Assembly: GCA_951804985.1 (NCBI GenBank)
Contig: OX638133.1
Span: forward strand, 3,306,501-3,370,500
Source of the DNA: Dryomyza anilis
Taxonomy: Eukaryota; Arthropoda; Insecta; Diptera; Dryomyzidae
Length of the DNA: 64,000 nucleotides
Direction of reading: 5' to 3'
The notes under the pieces were generated by a model. That model saw only the letters and a list, made by a program, of their open reading frames with translations. It had not been told where the DNA came from and did not search any database. The translations under genes were made by a program, and so were the position numbers. This document shows, one piece after another, positions 34,752 through 45,989 of this stretch (its first letter is position 1; each line of letters begins with the position of its first letter).

Positions 34752-35254
34752 TAAAAACGCACGAACGAAACGCTTTAAATACTTCAATACATTAGAAACA
34801 GTTACTAAGTAATAGCTAAAATAAAATAAAACAAGAAAATCGAAAAACAAAAATTATAAAAAAAAATAAAAATCAAAACCATTATCAAAGCAAATCAAAC
34901 AAGAGCTGCCTAGAAACACTTAACTACTATACAAAGCAATCTAGTTTGTACGCGGAAAGAAACAGTACAATATTAAAACATCTAAGCCTAAACTTAGTCA
35001 AGTGCAAAAAGACCAATACATATGCTACAAATAATTTAATGATAATCTACTTTAGATACTAAAGAAACCAACAAACAAACAAACCAACAAACCATACTGG
35101 TGGAATCTTATCGGAACAGAATCAGTCATTTTAACATTAAGTGCATCCATCATTTATTCATTCATTCATGCGTTCACTCATTCTCCGACGTGTAACATTT
35201 TATTCTCGACAGGCTAAATCTTTTTTATGTTAAAAATTAAGAAAAGGCACAAAC

Positions 35255-35260
35255 AATAAA
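35255..35260 (+). terminator. AATAAA for the long KCNQ 3' end
   Basis: The hexamer is in caataaaatgaacg, 500 bases after the stop. Earlier AATAAA copies near 34817-34830 are alternatives. Confidence 0.4.
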
Positions 35261-35299
35261 ATGAACGAACATCTTAATATAGTAAAATGAAGCTGTTTT

Positions 35300-36130
35300 T
35301 TTATTTAATTTATTGGAACTTAAGGATGTTTTATATGCAGAATATAAATTTGTTGCATGAACGAAGTTATTCGGTTCTCTTAACTGCAAAGTCAGTTCTT
35401 ATAGCCAAAACTAAAAGGCATATAGTTTGGCCTATAACTAGTTTAGAACAGTTTTAAATTAACGTAATAACATTTCGGTTGAAAACCGAACACGGCATAT
35501 TCATCAACTAATTTGTAGAAATTTTCTTTTTACTCAATAAAGTTGGTTGTCATAACTAACCATTTCGCTCAGCCAAACTCAAACTCAAAAGATATTTGTT
35601 GCGAACATTTAGGGCATTTTTTTCTATTCATACTAAGACAATACAATTCTGAGGAAATAATCTCTGCCAAAAATATTGGAGGAGGAATTATTTATATATC
35701 TAAATACCTATATACGATTTTTTCACAACTAATATTTACTTTGTCTCCATAGAAAACACAAAACTACTTTTAGGCGTAAAATATATTGCCACAATCGTAC
35801 CACTTGAAATCTACTCAAGCTAAGCATCGAAATACTTTTTTTCTTATTTAAATAAAATGTTTAAGGTCTCATGAAAACAGTTAAAAGAGCTTTTGTGAGC
35901 TTTCACTTTCTGCACGCAGTCATGAATGTTGCCACTTTACTTTTCTATACTTTATGCCAGGGATTGAAACGAAAATAAATAACGGTTTAAATATCGAGTG
36001 TCCGTAGGTCAGTGGTTAGGGCGTTAGACTGCGATCCGAAAGTTTGCGGTTTCGAACACCCACGACTGCGAACATCAGTCGAGAATAAATAATACTTTAA
36101 AAAAATGATCACACGAATTGAATACAAAAT
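35300..36130. other. Intergenic, no gene
   Basis: Only short frames. 35340-35760 contains agttggttg/caacta phrases like those of the TIR elements at 20682-21490 and 41938-42175. A tRNA-like stretch at 35997 is listed separately. Confidence 0.5.
35997..36070 (+). repeat. tRNA-like SINE head
   Basis: Positions 36008-36060 resemble a tRNA A box (taggtcagtggttagggcg) and a B-box-like gcggtttcgaacacc with the right spacing. There is no proper acceptor-stem pairing, so it is more likely a tRNA-derived SINE fragment than a functional tRNA. The related SINEs at 50619 and 63638 are in the opposite orientation. Confidence 0.5.
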
Positions 36131-36453
36131 ATAATACGCACAGCTCAAATGGTGAGTTCCTTAAGCATTTTTGAGTCATATTAAATATTATTATTATTAT
36201 AAAATATGGAATCCTTTAAATTATTTGACTAAAACATAACATTTTTAAAAATTTATTATTTTTTTTAAATGTTTAGGGTTTGTCTAAAGTTAAGGAGTTA
36301 CCGTACACCCTCAATGAATGCGTCTTGCCTTCTTTTATAAATTTAGCTCATACAACTACCAATTCTGCAACCAACTTTACTTCGAAACGCACTGTCAAAA
36401 ATGAAAATTCCTATATATCTGCGTTCGTACGCTGCGTATTTCGATAGGCTCTT

Positions 36454-36958
36454 TACACACAGAAAAAAAATTCTTCAATTCATAAATATTATGAATTTTT
36501 TAAACAATTACCAGATTCATCATACTGATGAATACATTCAATATATATATATAAAATTATTCGTAATATCGAACATCATAGTGAAGAATGAAATATTCAA
36601 TACAATGAATTTGAATCGTCATATTTATGAATTTGTTCATAATATTTATGAATATAATATTTTTTACGAATTTATCAAAAAAAAAAAATTTTTAGAAAAT
36701 AATTTTTTTAGAAAAAAGGAAAAAAATAACAGAAAAAAATTTAAAAAAAAAATTATCCGAAAAAAAATTATATATATGTATATATATTTTTTTTTCAAAA
36801 AAAAATATCCGTAAATTTTTTTTTCTTCGAAATTTTTATGATCGCATTCAGAGCTTTGTTTGATATCGTTAGTCTTTAATATTATGAATGCTTCTTCAAT
36901 AAAATAAAACATGGTTTGAAGAACGGAATTCACAATATGATGTGCATTTTTTTTCTGT
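36454..36958. mobile_element. MITE with tacacacagaaaaaaaattc end
   Basis: The left tacacacagaaaaaaaattc and the right cacaatatgatgtgcatttt plus ttttctgt match the element at 37106-37974. The centre contains long A and T runs that give artefactual frames on both strands. The right border lacks the final TA, so it is slightly truncated. Confidence 0.75.
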
Positions 36959-37105
36959 TGAAAATCATTGAAAATGTGCCGAATTACGATCTAGAGTTAA
37001 TTCAATTTTCTTAATTTCCAGTGAACTGCAACAATGTGCTGTGTAAATTGTACGATGAAGGTGAACGCTGCATTATCGACCACTTCCAAAAAGCCAGTAA
37101 TTTAG

Positions 37106-37974
37106 TACACAGAAACAAAATCATCAATATGATGAATTTATTCATAAATATTATGAATTTTTTCAACAACTACCAGATTCATCATATTGATACCCCCATT
37201 CATTAAATGACATTTTGATGAATACATTCATTATATATATATGAAATTATTCGTACTATCAAACATCATAGTGAAGAACGAAATATTCAAAATATTCACA
37301 TTTATGACTTTGTTCATAATATTTATGAATATAATATATTTTAACAATTTTTTTTTTTAGAAAATAACGTAAAAAAAGTGTTGTCGCACAAATTTAATTT
37401 AAAACAAAAAAACTTCGAAAAAAAAATTAAAAAAAAAAAAAAAATTAAAAAATAAATTCAAAAAAAATAATTTATGAAAAAAAATTTATCAAAAAACAAT
37501 AATTTATAAAAAAATGTCGAAACAACTTTTTTTTTATAAATATAACTATTTATTAATAAAAAGTTGTAATTATAAATAAATATATTAAAAAAACATTTTG
37601 CTAATTTATGCATGTCGAGCAAGATAAGAAATAACATACAAGAACTACTTGAGGACTGAGAAGTACGGCAAAAAATGAACGAAAAATAAATATTTAGATT
37701 AAAATTTAGTTTTATGAACATCATTCTTCAATATGAAGTGAAATGTATTGTATTTTATGTTCTTGTTCATTAATATGATGAAACGTATTCTTCACATACA
37801 GTTCATCATTTTGAAGAACACTTTTTCGTCAATTACCAAGGGTTCTTCATATTTATGATAGCATTTATAACATTTATGGCGTTAGTCATTAATATTATGA
37901 ATGGTTCTTCGATACAATGAATCATGGTTTGAAGAACGGAATTCATCAATATGATGTACATTTTTTTCTGTGTA
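37106..37974. mobile_element. MITE inserted at TA inside an open frame
   Basis: The left end is tacacagaaacaaaatcatc and the right end is gatgtacatttttttctgtg plus ta. TA is present at both borders. The body is built of atgaat/attcat phrases and poly-A/T. It separates two parts of one reading frame (see 36150-38070). It is related to 36454-36958 and 16130-16508. Confidence 0.8.
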
Positions 37975-39191
37975 GAATTCACACACACTCTAAATGAATT
38001 TAATTTATGGAAACAAATGTTACATGGTAGAATTATGACTGGAAAAATAATTGAAAAATTGTTTGGGTAAAAAAGTCCACAAAAAATTTTAACTTCATTT
38101 TGAATATAAAAAATTATTATTCTCTAACAATTTTTGCCAAATACTTTAGTTGTTGGCGAACAATGTAATGGTTAAAAAAATGTTAACTAGTTTCTATTAA
38201 TTAATTTAACTATTCGAAATGTGAACTATGTAAATTGTAATAGGTTAGTTGAAATTTAACTATTTCAATTTGTTTATTTTATAACAATTTAACAGTGTTT
38301 AAAATTGGTTGAAAATACAATAAACGTTAAAATGTTAAACAACAAAATGTGTTAAATAATGTTTGAGTGTTCTGCTCGGTTTTTTCATGCCCATGTATAC
38401 AAAGTTCTTGAATTGGTTTCCCTATTTTGTTTTTTCAGTTGTATTCTTCATAAACTGTTCCATATGTAAATTCTTATCAATCACTATGTCTGAGATTCAC
38501 AAATAGCACAACTATCTATCAAACGCAGTGAATGTACTTTAAAAAAGATCAGATCAGATCGTTAAAAGATAAATACGTTTATGTAAATTTGTTTATGAGT
38601 TATTATGACGTTGACCTTTATTTGCTATATTTTGAAAAGAGGCGTGTTAAATATTGCTCAAATTGAATGACCCTCAGTTCCAATAATAGCTTAGTTTATT
38701 TCTTTAGAGAGAATGCAATAATAAATGATGATGATGTTGTTAACAACAAAATATGGTTTATATCACTGGATGGGGTCATTGTATTAGGCTCTTTGAATTA
38801 AACGCAGCGAACGAATTAATCCGCCTGCTAACGAATGCGCAACACTAAAGCAATAGAAAACAAAAAAAAAGTGAAAATTTTTTAAAAAGGTTTTTATTGA
38901 ATACATCTCACAAGATAGATACTAACTGAACGAGGTAGATTGACGGCCACTAACTTTGCTTTATTATCCAGTTGGCCAGATGTAACAACTAACTAAATTT
39001 CGAAGAAACACAGGGACGGATTGCGCAAACGCGTCAATTGACAATGAGAATTATAAAAATAGAGATATTTTTTTAAATAGTTTTTATAATTTGATAACAT
39101 TTGATAACAAGTTTACGGCAAATAAAACAAAAACTATAAAACTAAATAATTTGTATATAAAAGTTTCAACTGTGTGTAACATTTTTATTCA

Positions 39192-40072
39192 TACACTCAG
39201 AAAACAGAAAACCAATAGTACGACTATTGATTCTAAAGGACGCGAAACAATAGTTTTTCCTATTAATTCAATAGTTTTTATAGAATTTTGTACTAGTGTG
39301 TAGCTAATAAGGTGGTCAACATTAATTCAATAGGACATGTTATTAATAAAATAGCAATTTTACTATTGTTTTAATAGTTTGTTTTATTGTACAATACTAT
39401 TGATTATTAATAGTCACATTAATTAAACAATTATATTAATGTGATAAAACCATTAAAATGAGAAAAAACTACCTTTTCAATGTTGCTTTAAAAATGAAAT
39501 AAAGAAAGTATAATAAAGAAACAAAAGGGTATTTAATAAAAACAAATATATCACTTAGAATTAATAAGGTCAATCCTATTGAACCTTCAATGGTAACATA
39601 GAGATAATAGTATAAGAATATAATTTTAATAGTACGTTCTTATGTTACATCCTTTTAAAATAATGTGATTTAACTATTCGCTTTATGTTACATTATCGCA
39701 TTTTTTTATATGATCAATCGCATTGAATTAATATGAAAAAATTATAAATTTAATAGTATGTAACCATAGAAATGTTATAGTTAAATCCTTTTAAAAGAAT
39801 ACGACGTCCTATTACTTTTAAATGATGAATACTATTGATTTTATGTTGCAATATATTTAAAACAATAGTCTGAATTATTTCAATGTGATAAACTATTCTT
39901 TCAATGGGACATTATGGTATTAATAGGACATTACATTGATTTTCAAAAGTAAAAACTATTGATATCAATAGTCAGACGCCACTATAATATTAATAGAAAA
40001 AATTGCATTGGCTAATTTTAATAGTAAAAAATAGTTGAATCATTAATTTTATAGTTTTTTTTCTGAGTGTAA
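39192..40072. mobile_element. TIR element with tacactcagaaaac ends
   Basis: The ends tacactcagaaaacagaaaa and tatagttttttttctgagtg plus ta are inverted. The body is densely made of aatagt/actatt and ttaatag phrases. It belongs to the same broad ends-type as 8372-8592 but is four times longer. Non-coding. Confidence 0.75.
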
Positions 40073-40341
40073 CTTGCGAACGAGCCGGAATACCACTCTG
40101 AAATTTTAACAATTTTATACTCTTTAATATATATATATATATATTTTTAAAAATTATTAAAACGAGAGTTATTGAGATATTGCCCTTCTAATTTATTATA
40201 ATGTCATTCTACATATGTCACCCTAATATTAAAAAATGTAATGTCATTTTCTGGATCGGAAAAATCAATGTAATTACAAAACATGAGAAGGTCCTTCATT
40301 TAGGTTAATAATAAATAATATATGTTTAAAAGGGTTCATGT

Positions 40342-40585
40342 ACATTTCGCCGAAAGTCGTTACCCCGAACATTTCCCCGAAGCCATTTCTCCGAAAGACA
40401 TTTCCCCGAATGGACATTTCCCCGAAATGGAGCTCATATCAATATCTGCAATAACATTTTTGTCGGTATTTTTCACACTTTCCGTCACCACATTTCCGGA
40501 AATTTTCATTTCGTAAAAGGTCCATTCGGAGAAATGGCTTCGGGGAAATGTCTTTCGGCGTATCGGCTTTCGGGGAAGTATCCTG
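40342..40585. repeat. Hairpin of TTCCCCGAA repeats
   Basis: The left half has six cccc/cgccgaa motifs (ttaccccgaacatttccccg, gacatttccccgaatggaca). The right half has the complement (cattcggagaaatggcttcg, gggaaatgtctttcggcg, ggctttcggggaagta). The halves flank a ~60-bp spacer. Composition contrasts strongly with the AT-rich flanks. Confidence 0.75.
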
Positions 40586-40779
40586 CTACGGTTTAAAAGT
40601 TACAAAAAGAATTAATTTAAAGTAATTTATTCAATATAAAATGATCCAATTAAATTTGTTTTTGGTCCGATAACAAAAACGAAAATCTCCGGAGGTTTTT
40701 TCAACCCAGTCCGTCCCTGCACATAAACGATTATGAAATTGACTTAGCTAAGTAGTCGGTATGAATTGAGTGAGTGAGC

Positions 40780-41420
40780 CTCATCGTATGTATTGCGGTT
40801 CCGCATGCGGTCCGCGCAAATGGTAACAATTGCCGACAGGCCGCCTCGTTAATAGCCATTATTTTTGATCATTCATTAAACACCGTGTACGGCGATGTAC
40901 GACGTAGTACGACGGACGCTATCCAGCGATTGCACGAAATTCGGTCAGGCACAATGCGATATTTTTGAAGGTATTGCGCAGCCGCAAAAGTCATTGTGTT
41001 GCCTGCAAATACCTGTCGATTGCCTGACAAACGGACGACGCGACGGACGGTATCGAGTGACTACGATACGCTGTGATGCGATATGATGCAGTGTGTGCAA
41101 ACAACATTGCTCTTGGACCAAATTCGGAGATTTCCGCACAAGTTTCCAGTTAACGTCTCGACGTACCTCAGGGGATTTTGCTGTGGAAGGTGCATGAGTC
41201 GTTGCATTTTTGCCGCGCAACTTCGACCGGTTGCATGTCGGCCGGTTGGTGTACAACGACTGCGCAGAAGTAACAAACAAAAACCAAAATCAGAAAAAAA
41301 ACATAGCCAACAACCAACCAACCAACGGCTTCATTTCATTTGTATCGACTTATGTAACACCTTTCTTTGCGTCGCACCGCGCCGCGCGCCGCACGGACGA
41401 CTAGTGTTCAAATAGTTTTA
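40780..41420. other. GC-richer island, unassigned
   Basis: Composition is clearly less AT-rich than the flanks, with cgacg/gcgcc-rich phrases (gcgccgcgcgccgcacggac) and a CAACCAACCAACCAAC run at 41310. Frames overlap on both strands without one dominating. It could be a promoter or 5' UTR exon of an unrecognised gene, or a regulatory element. No signature supports a protein. Confidence 0.3.
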
Positions 41421-43013
41421 ATTTTCACAAATTTCTTCATTATTTCAACTGCAACGAAATCTAGTTTGAATCAGGCTGCCGCCGCACTATTTCCTCATGT
41501 CAATTATATAAATGATGATTTAATCCTGACCAAGCCAGAGCCGACTTCATTACTTTCCCAACTGACAATTGACCCATAGTACTTACCCTTGAATAGCGAC
41601 ATAAACGAGATATGTCTAAACTAGTCTTGCTCATTTTAATACACTGCATTCATATTTTTAGATCGACCGTATTTGATAAATATTTTAATAAAACAAATAT
41701 GTCTCGTTTGGGTTTTAAATCAAAAGACTTGGTTTGTGCTGTTCCAAAATATTTTCAATATAAATGTTTTCAATCAAATTCAAAACATTCTACGAATCAA
41801 TCGAAAATTGTTGCTATGAATTATATGCAATATTTCGAACTGAAATGAAAAATCCTTAAATCTTACAGTTTTAATTCTTTATTCACATTTCGATGAACCA
41901 TAAGTTAAACTTTTCGTAATCCCAATAGATGTTTTTAACTACACGCAGAATAAACATTTGTTTCGCCGACCGACATATTTCAGTTCTCCCAACTGATAAG
42001 TCGGCTGTTATAGGCAAAACTAACGTAGTCATAGTTTGAACTACAAACGTAAAATAATGTTTCAATTGCCAACTGCATATGGCAATTCCATCAACCAATT
42101 TGTACCAATTTCGTTTTAACCGAATAAAGTTGGTTGTTACAACTAAAATGCCAAAAGAGTATTATTCTGTGTATAGTATATACTCAGAAAAAAATTGATA
42201 AAATCGCATTAAAATTTGTCAATAGAACAATGGATTAGCTATGTAAATGAATAGATCCATCGTGACTTGACATTTTGAGTGTTATTGCGAACAAAAATTT
42301 GGTGTGTGTATAAGATTCAAGTGCCAACCGAATATAGCAGTTTTATAAACCACTTTAAAGAACTTTAATTTAACTGAATTAGGTTGGTTGTTACAACTAA
42401 CATTTTCATTTTTGCAACCTTATACCAATAGAGCATTCGTCAGTGTATAATACGTATAAATACACTTTAGATTTATCGTACCTATATAAATGAATAGAAC
42501 CAGTCAAAACTTTGGATCCCATTTTGAAACTTATTGCGAATTTTAAAATTAAAAAAAAAAAAATTTACCAACTAAATCATTCACCACCATTTTATTAAGT
42601 TCTCTTATCTGTTAAGTCGGTTCTTATATCCAAATATCAAAAGGATTGTAGTACACAACCTGTAGTACTATAACCTCATCCCGAAAGAAGATTTGCGGTA
42701 TTTTCGATATTTGTAAGGTGAAAAACTTGAATACTCTGTTAACTCAGTCTGCATCTAGTCACGAATGGGTCAACATCTCAAATTGATACTATTTCCCTGG
42801 ATTATGTCAAAAAAAATTTTTTTTTTTCATCTAAATATAATAGTTGTTCACAATATATTTGTACTTAAATTATGGGGCGTACAAATAATACCAAATTCGA
42901 GATGTCGGATCCATTTAAAGGCTTTACTCTCGGATTTTTGTCTTTGTCTGTCAAGAGGAAGAGCTGTATACATTTTTTTTTCAGTTTTAAGATTCTGACA
43001 CCCCAACGTGGGC

Positions 43014-43733
43014 TACACAGAAAAAAAAGTCGTAAATATAACCAAAAATTTTCGTCAATACATTTTTGCTGAAACTACTAAATTATTAACTGCATTAGCG
43101 TACACATCCTTCATATTAGCAATCGCATTTGCTGGCAACAGCTGTTTTCACGAAGCGCTGGTGGTGTGTATATTCGCTTAATTTGGTGTGTGTATTCGCT
43201 TGCATTGGTGCGAAATGTAAAAAAATATTTTTTTGTTTTATATATATATTTTTTTTTTTTAATTAGGTATATGTTATTTATATATTTTTTTTTTAATTTT
43301 AATTATTTTACTTACTCACTTTGTTGTTCGAAGTTAGACCCACGTTCACACGTAACCAACAGAGCTATATATTGTGAAAGGAAATTAAACACAAATAAGA
43401 GAGAAAATATCAATGTTGAAGTCATTCGTACAATGTGTCGAAAAACGACCCAATGAACCGAATAGGCAAGCACGCGCCTATCAAACGAATGTAAAATAAT
43501 ATCCGCTGCAAAGTTGTAGTTTCTTCAAAATTGTGAAGAATCTGTAAAACTGTAGTGTCTTTAAAACTGTGTAGTTTGTGAATTCGGTTGGTGTGTATGC
43601 TGTATATATACATATACACCAACCCATAGCATATACACCAACCGCAATTTTTTAGTAACTACGAATAGCAAATGTGTTCACTAAATTACTGAATTTCATT
43701 GCTGGACTGATTAATGACATGCAATTAATATCT
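43014..43733. mobile_element. MITE, 'tacacagaaaaaa..cgta' family, copy C, with insertion
   Basis: The left tacacagaaaaaaaagtcgta and the right atttcattgctggactgatt, atgcaattaatatc match copies A and B. About 450 extra bases in the middle (including gtgtgtattcgctt repeats and ataca/tgtat runs) split the element. The final right end is missing. Confidence 0.6.
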
Positions 43734-44221
43734 CACTCATAATATACCTTAAATATAATTTTAATAATAGAATTAGTTCATTTTACTCGAATTTCCAGAA
43801 TATGAGATGACCAAAATTAAAAAATATATTTTTCGAGATTTTTATATTTAGTTCAGTTTCAATTGATTATTGTTATGTTGGCTATTTTTGATCAGTGTTT
43901 TATTTTTCTTTTATTAAAGTTTAACTACTGCAAATTATTCATTATATCTGCAATATTATTAGATCATTATATAGGTTCGGAAATAGCTCCACAATGCACG
44001 TAGTTCTGTTGACCTTATAAATGGTTTTATTCTTAGACTAGACTGATTTTTGGTTCTTGGTAAAAAGTACCCTTATTACAAAAACCGAAATCTAAACGAA
44101 CATCGTACATGGAACTTGATTTACCGAAAACGTAGAATAAAACCGAAACCCGTTTTACAATTTTGAATGTCGGTTTATTTCTGAATTCTCTATTACTATT
44201 TCGATTCTGGTTTTAAGAATT

Positions 44222-44960
44222 AAACGGTTTTAACCAGATATCGACTTTGTATGTAATCTCTGCTTTAAGGGAACGGTATCAGATTGTACAACGCAATCCT
44301 CAGTCTGCCATATCTCGGAGCTCTTCGATGATAGAAGTTTTCTCGAACTAACCGTGATAAAAAAAAAGTTTGATCTCGTTGCTTTATCACTACAATTTTT
44401 CTTACAATAACATTTGGGTAGAATATCGTCTTTTGTAGAAGTCAAAGTCACCAATTACATTTTCAAAATGCCAATTATTCATTTACAAAAATCTTTATAT
44501 ATCTCTCAATTTCTGATCGAAGAGCTTCATATTTGTACCAAAAGATATGAAAATGTGAATCTATCAATTGGTATTTCAACTGTAAAAATATTTACCAACA
44601 AAGTTGAAATTTAAGAGTTTCATAAAAATGTAGTTGGCGACTTTAAGTTCCAGAACGACGATATACGATATTTATAAATATAAATAAATATGATATATAA
44701 ATAAAATATATGTAAATAAAATATAATAAATAATATAAATAAATATAATAAATCACTACGATATCGCAATGTTTTTCGAATCAATCACAATATACGATGC
44801 GATATTGATCCAGATTCCTTCATTATCTCGGTACGATATCTGCGTACATCTTAGAATGAATTGTAGTATAATATATATACGAATTCGTAATATATCGAAT
44901 GAATTCCTCGGAATCTCGAAACAGTCTGGAATCGAATGGCAGACTGGGGCCTTTCAAAGA
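44222..44960. repeat. TATCG-type repeat split by a nested MITE
   Basis: 44270-44405 and 44750-44945 match consecutive parts of the 6170-6530 repeat (ttctcgaactaac.gtgataa; ttatctcggtacgatatctg; agtataatatatatacg). A MITE (44423-44664) and a short ataaat run lie between them. Confidence 0.7.
44423..44664. mobile_element. MITE, 'atatcgtcgttgtaga' family, copy B (nested)
   Basis: The ends atatcgtcttttgtagaagt and ttccagaacgacgatat are inverted, and the body phrase gtgaatctatcaattggtat matches 8613-8862. It is inserted in a TATCG repeat copy. Confidence 0.8.
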
Positions 44961-45872
44961 CTGCTTCAACTGCTGTACAGAAGTAAGCTTACTGGACTTG
45001 CATATCAAAGGTCACGATTTCGAATACCTGTTCTGACTTGGGTTTGTGGAAAATCATCATATAGCGTCGGAAATAGCTTCACAATGCAAATAGTGTTGTT
45101 GACCTTATTAAATATCATAATACAAACTCTTCCAATTTTGTATTATAGTGTAAATATGGAATCCATATAACAAGACATGCAACTTTCTTCAGTTATTGCT
45201 TTCCACGAACATTGACAATGTGGCAAAGTCAACAACGAAATGTATTAAATAACAATAACAATTAGGATATCAAATTTAAAATAGGCGGTTATTGTTTAAA
45301 AAACCGGAAGCTACCGGTTGTCAAATGGTAATGGAATTATTGTAGATATTGTGATACTATTAAGTAACGACTTATCAATAAAATCCTCCCAGAATCATAA
45401 AATAAAAAGTTATCTTTGATATCACAACTTTTCCATCATTGCCACCTTATCACAAGCAGCTCCAAACGTTCTAAAGACTTGCAGCATCAACTAAAGTCAT
45501 GGACAATGATGCGTAGTAAATTTAAAGTGTCATAAGAATCATGTCATCATCACCAATCTGAAATCCCTACAACCGGAACGAATCACAAATTAATTTCGGT
45601 GGTAATAGCCACATATGCCAGCAACATCATAATAAATATATGTGCGGTTGCAGCGTAACATCAAAAAGATACGAAGCAATATCGAGTTTTCCCACTTTTC
45701 GTGTGGTAACCTCTTAGCCGCGCCGCAAAGAGGCCTGCCGCACACCAACGTTGAGAGGTGGGATGCGGTGCGGCAGCACGCGGTGCGCTACCTCTAGCGT
45801 GAAACACAAACACGTTCGCATCGGTGGTGCTGTGCTGTGCTGCTGGTGAATGTTCGTTCGTACTCCAGTTTG

Positions 45873-45910
45873 TATATATACTACGCCGTGCTGTCTTTTC
45901 GAATCAGTCC
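45873..45910 (+). promoter_or_regulatory. TATA box and initiator of the cuticle-type gene
   Basis: TATATATA at 45873-45880 is followed by atcagtcc at 45903-45910, which matches the insect initiator TCAGTY. The predicted start A at 45906 is 33 bases from the first T of the TATA, the normal spacing. The coding start is 84 bases further on. A GC-rich block (gcggtgcggcagcacgcggt, near 45765) lies upstream. Confidence 0.75.
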
Positions 45911-45989
45911 CAACTTGGATCTCGCTACTGGCTTAACAGTGTTTTAGAAATAGTTTTCCTCTCTAAACCATCAGTCCAACAGCTCAACA

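Larger units (their letters stand above)
36150..38070 (+). pseudogene. Possible small gene or remnant split by MITEs
   Basis: Not recognised. Pieces seen: ATG at 36150 followed by a strong donor (atg|gtgagt); acceptor aatgtttag at 36275, then an open frame GLSKVKELPYTLNECVLPSF, INLAHTTTNSATNF and on to TAG at 36447; and acceptor aatttccag at 37021, then NCNNVLCKLYDEGERCIIDH and FQKASN, cut by a MITE at 37106. Past the MITE (from 37975) the same frame continues EFTHTLNEFNLWKQMLHGRI to TAA at 38068. The coding-like composition and frame continuity across the MITE argue for a once-real exon. No donor in the middle piece gives the phase the last piece needs, so the model is incomplete or the gene is dead. 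Confidence 0.4.
38071..45870. other. Intergenic region, mostly repeats
   Basis: No convincing gene. It contains TIR elements (39192-40072, 43014-43733, 44423-44664), a CCCCGAA hairpin (40342-40585), a GC-richer island (40780-41420), smaller agttggttg/caact elements at 41938-42175 and about 42180-42450, and TATCG repeats (44222-44960). 38080-39190 and 44970-45700 look unique and AT-rich. Confidence 0.55.

Noticed and set aside
35997..36070. Functional tRNA gene
   Set aside because: A- and B-box-like sequences are present, but the acceptor stem does not pair and the anticodon loop is not convincing. Treated as a SINE head.
36401..36933. Frames on both strands through the poly-A/T MITE core
   Set aside because: Low-complexity Lys/Ile/Phe runs inside a MITE, with no independent support.
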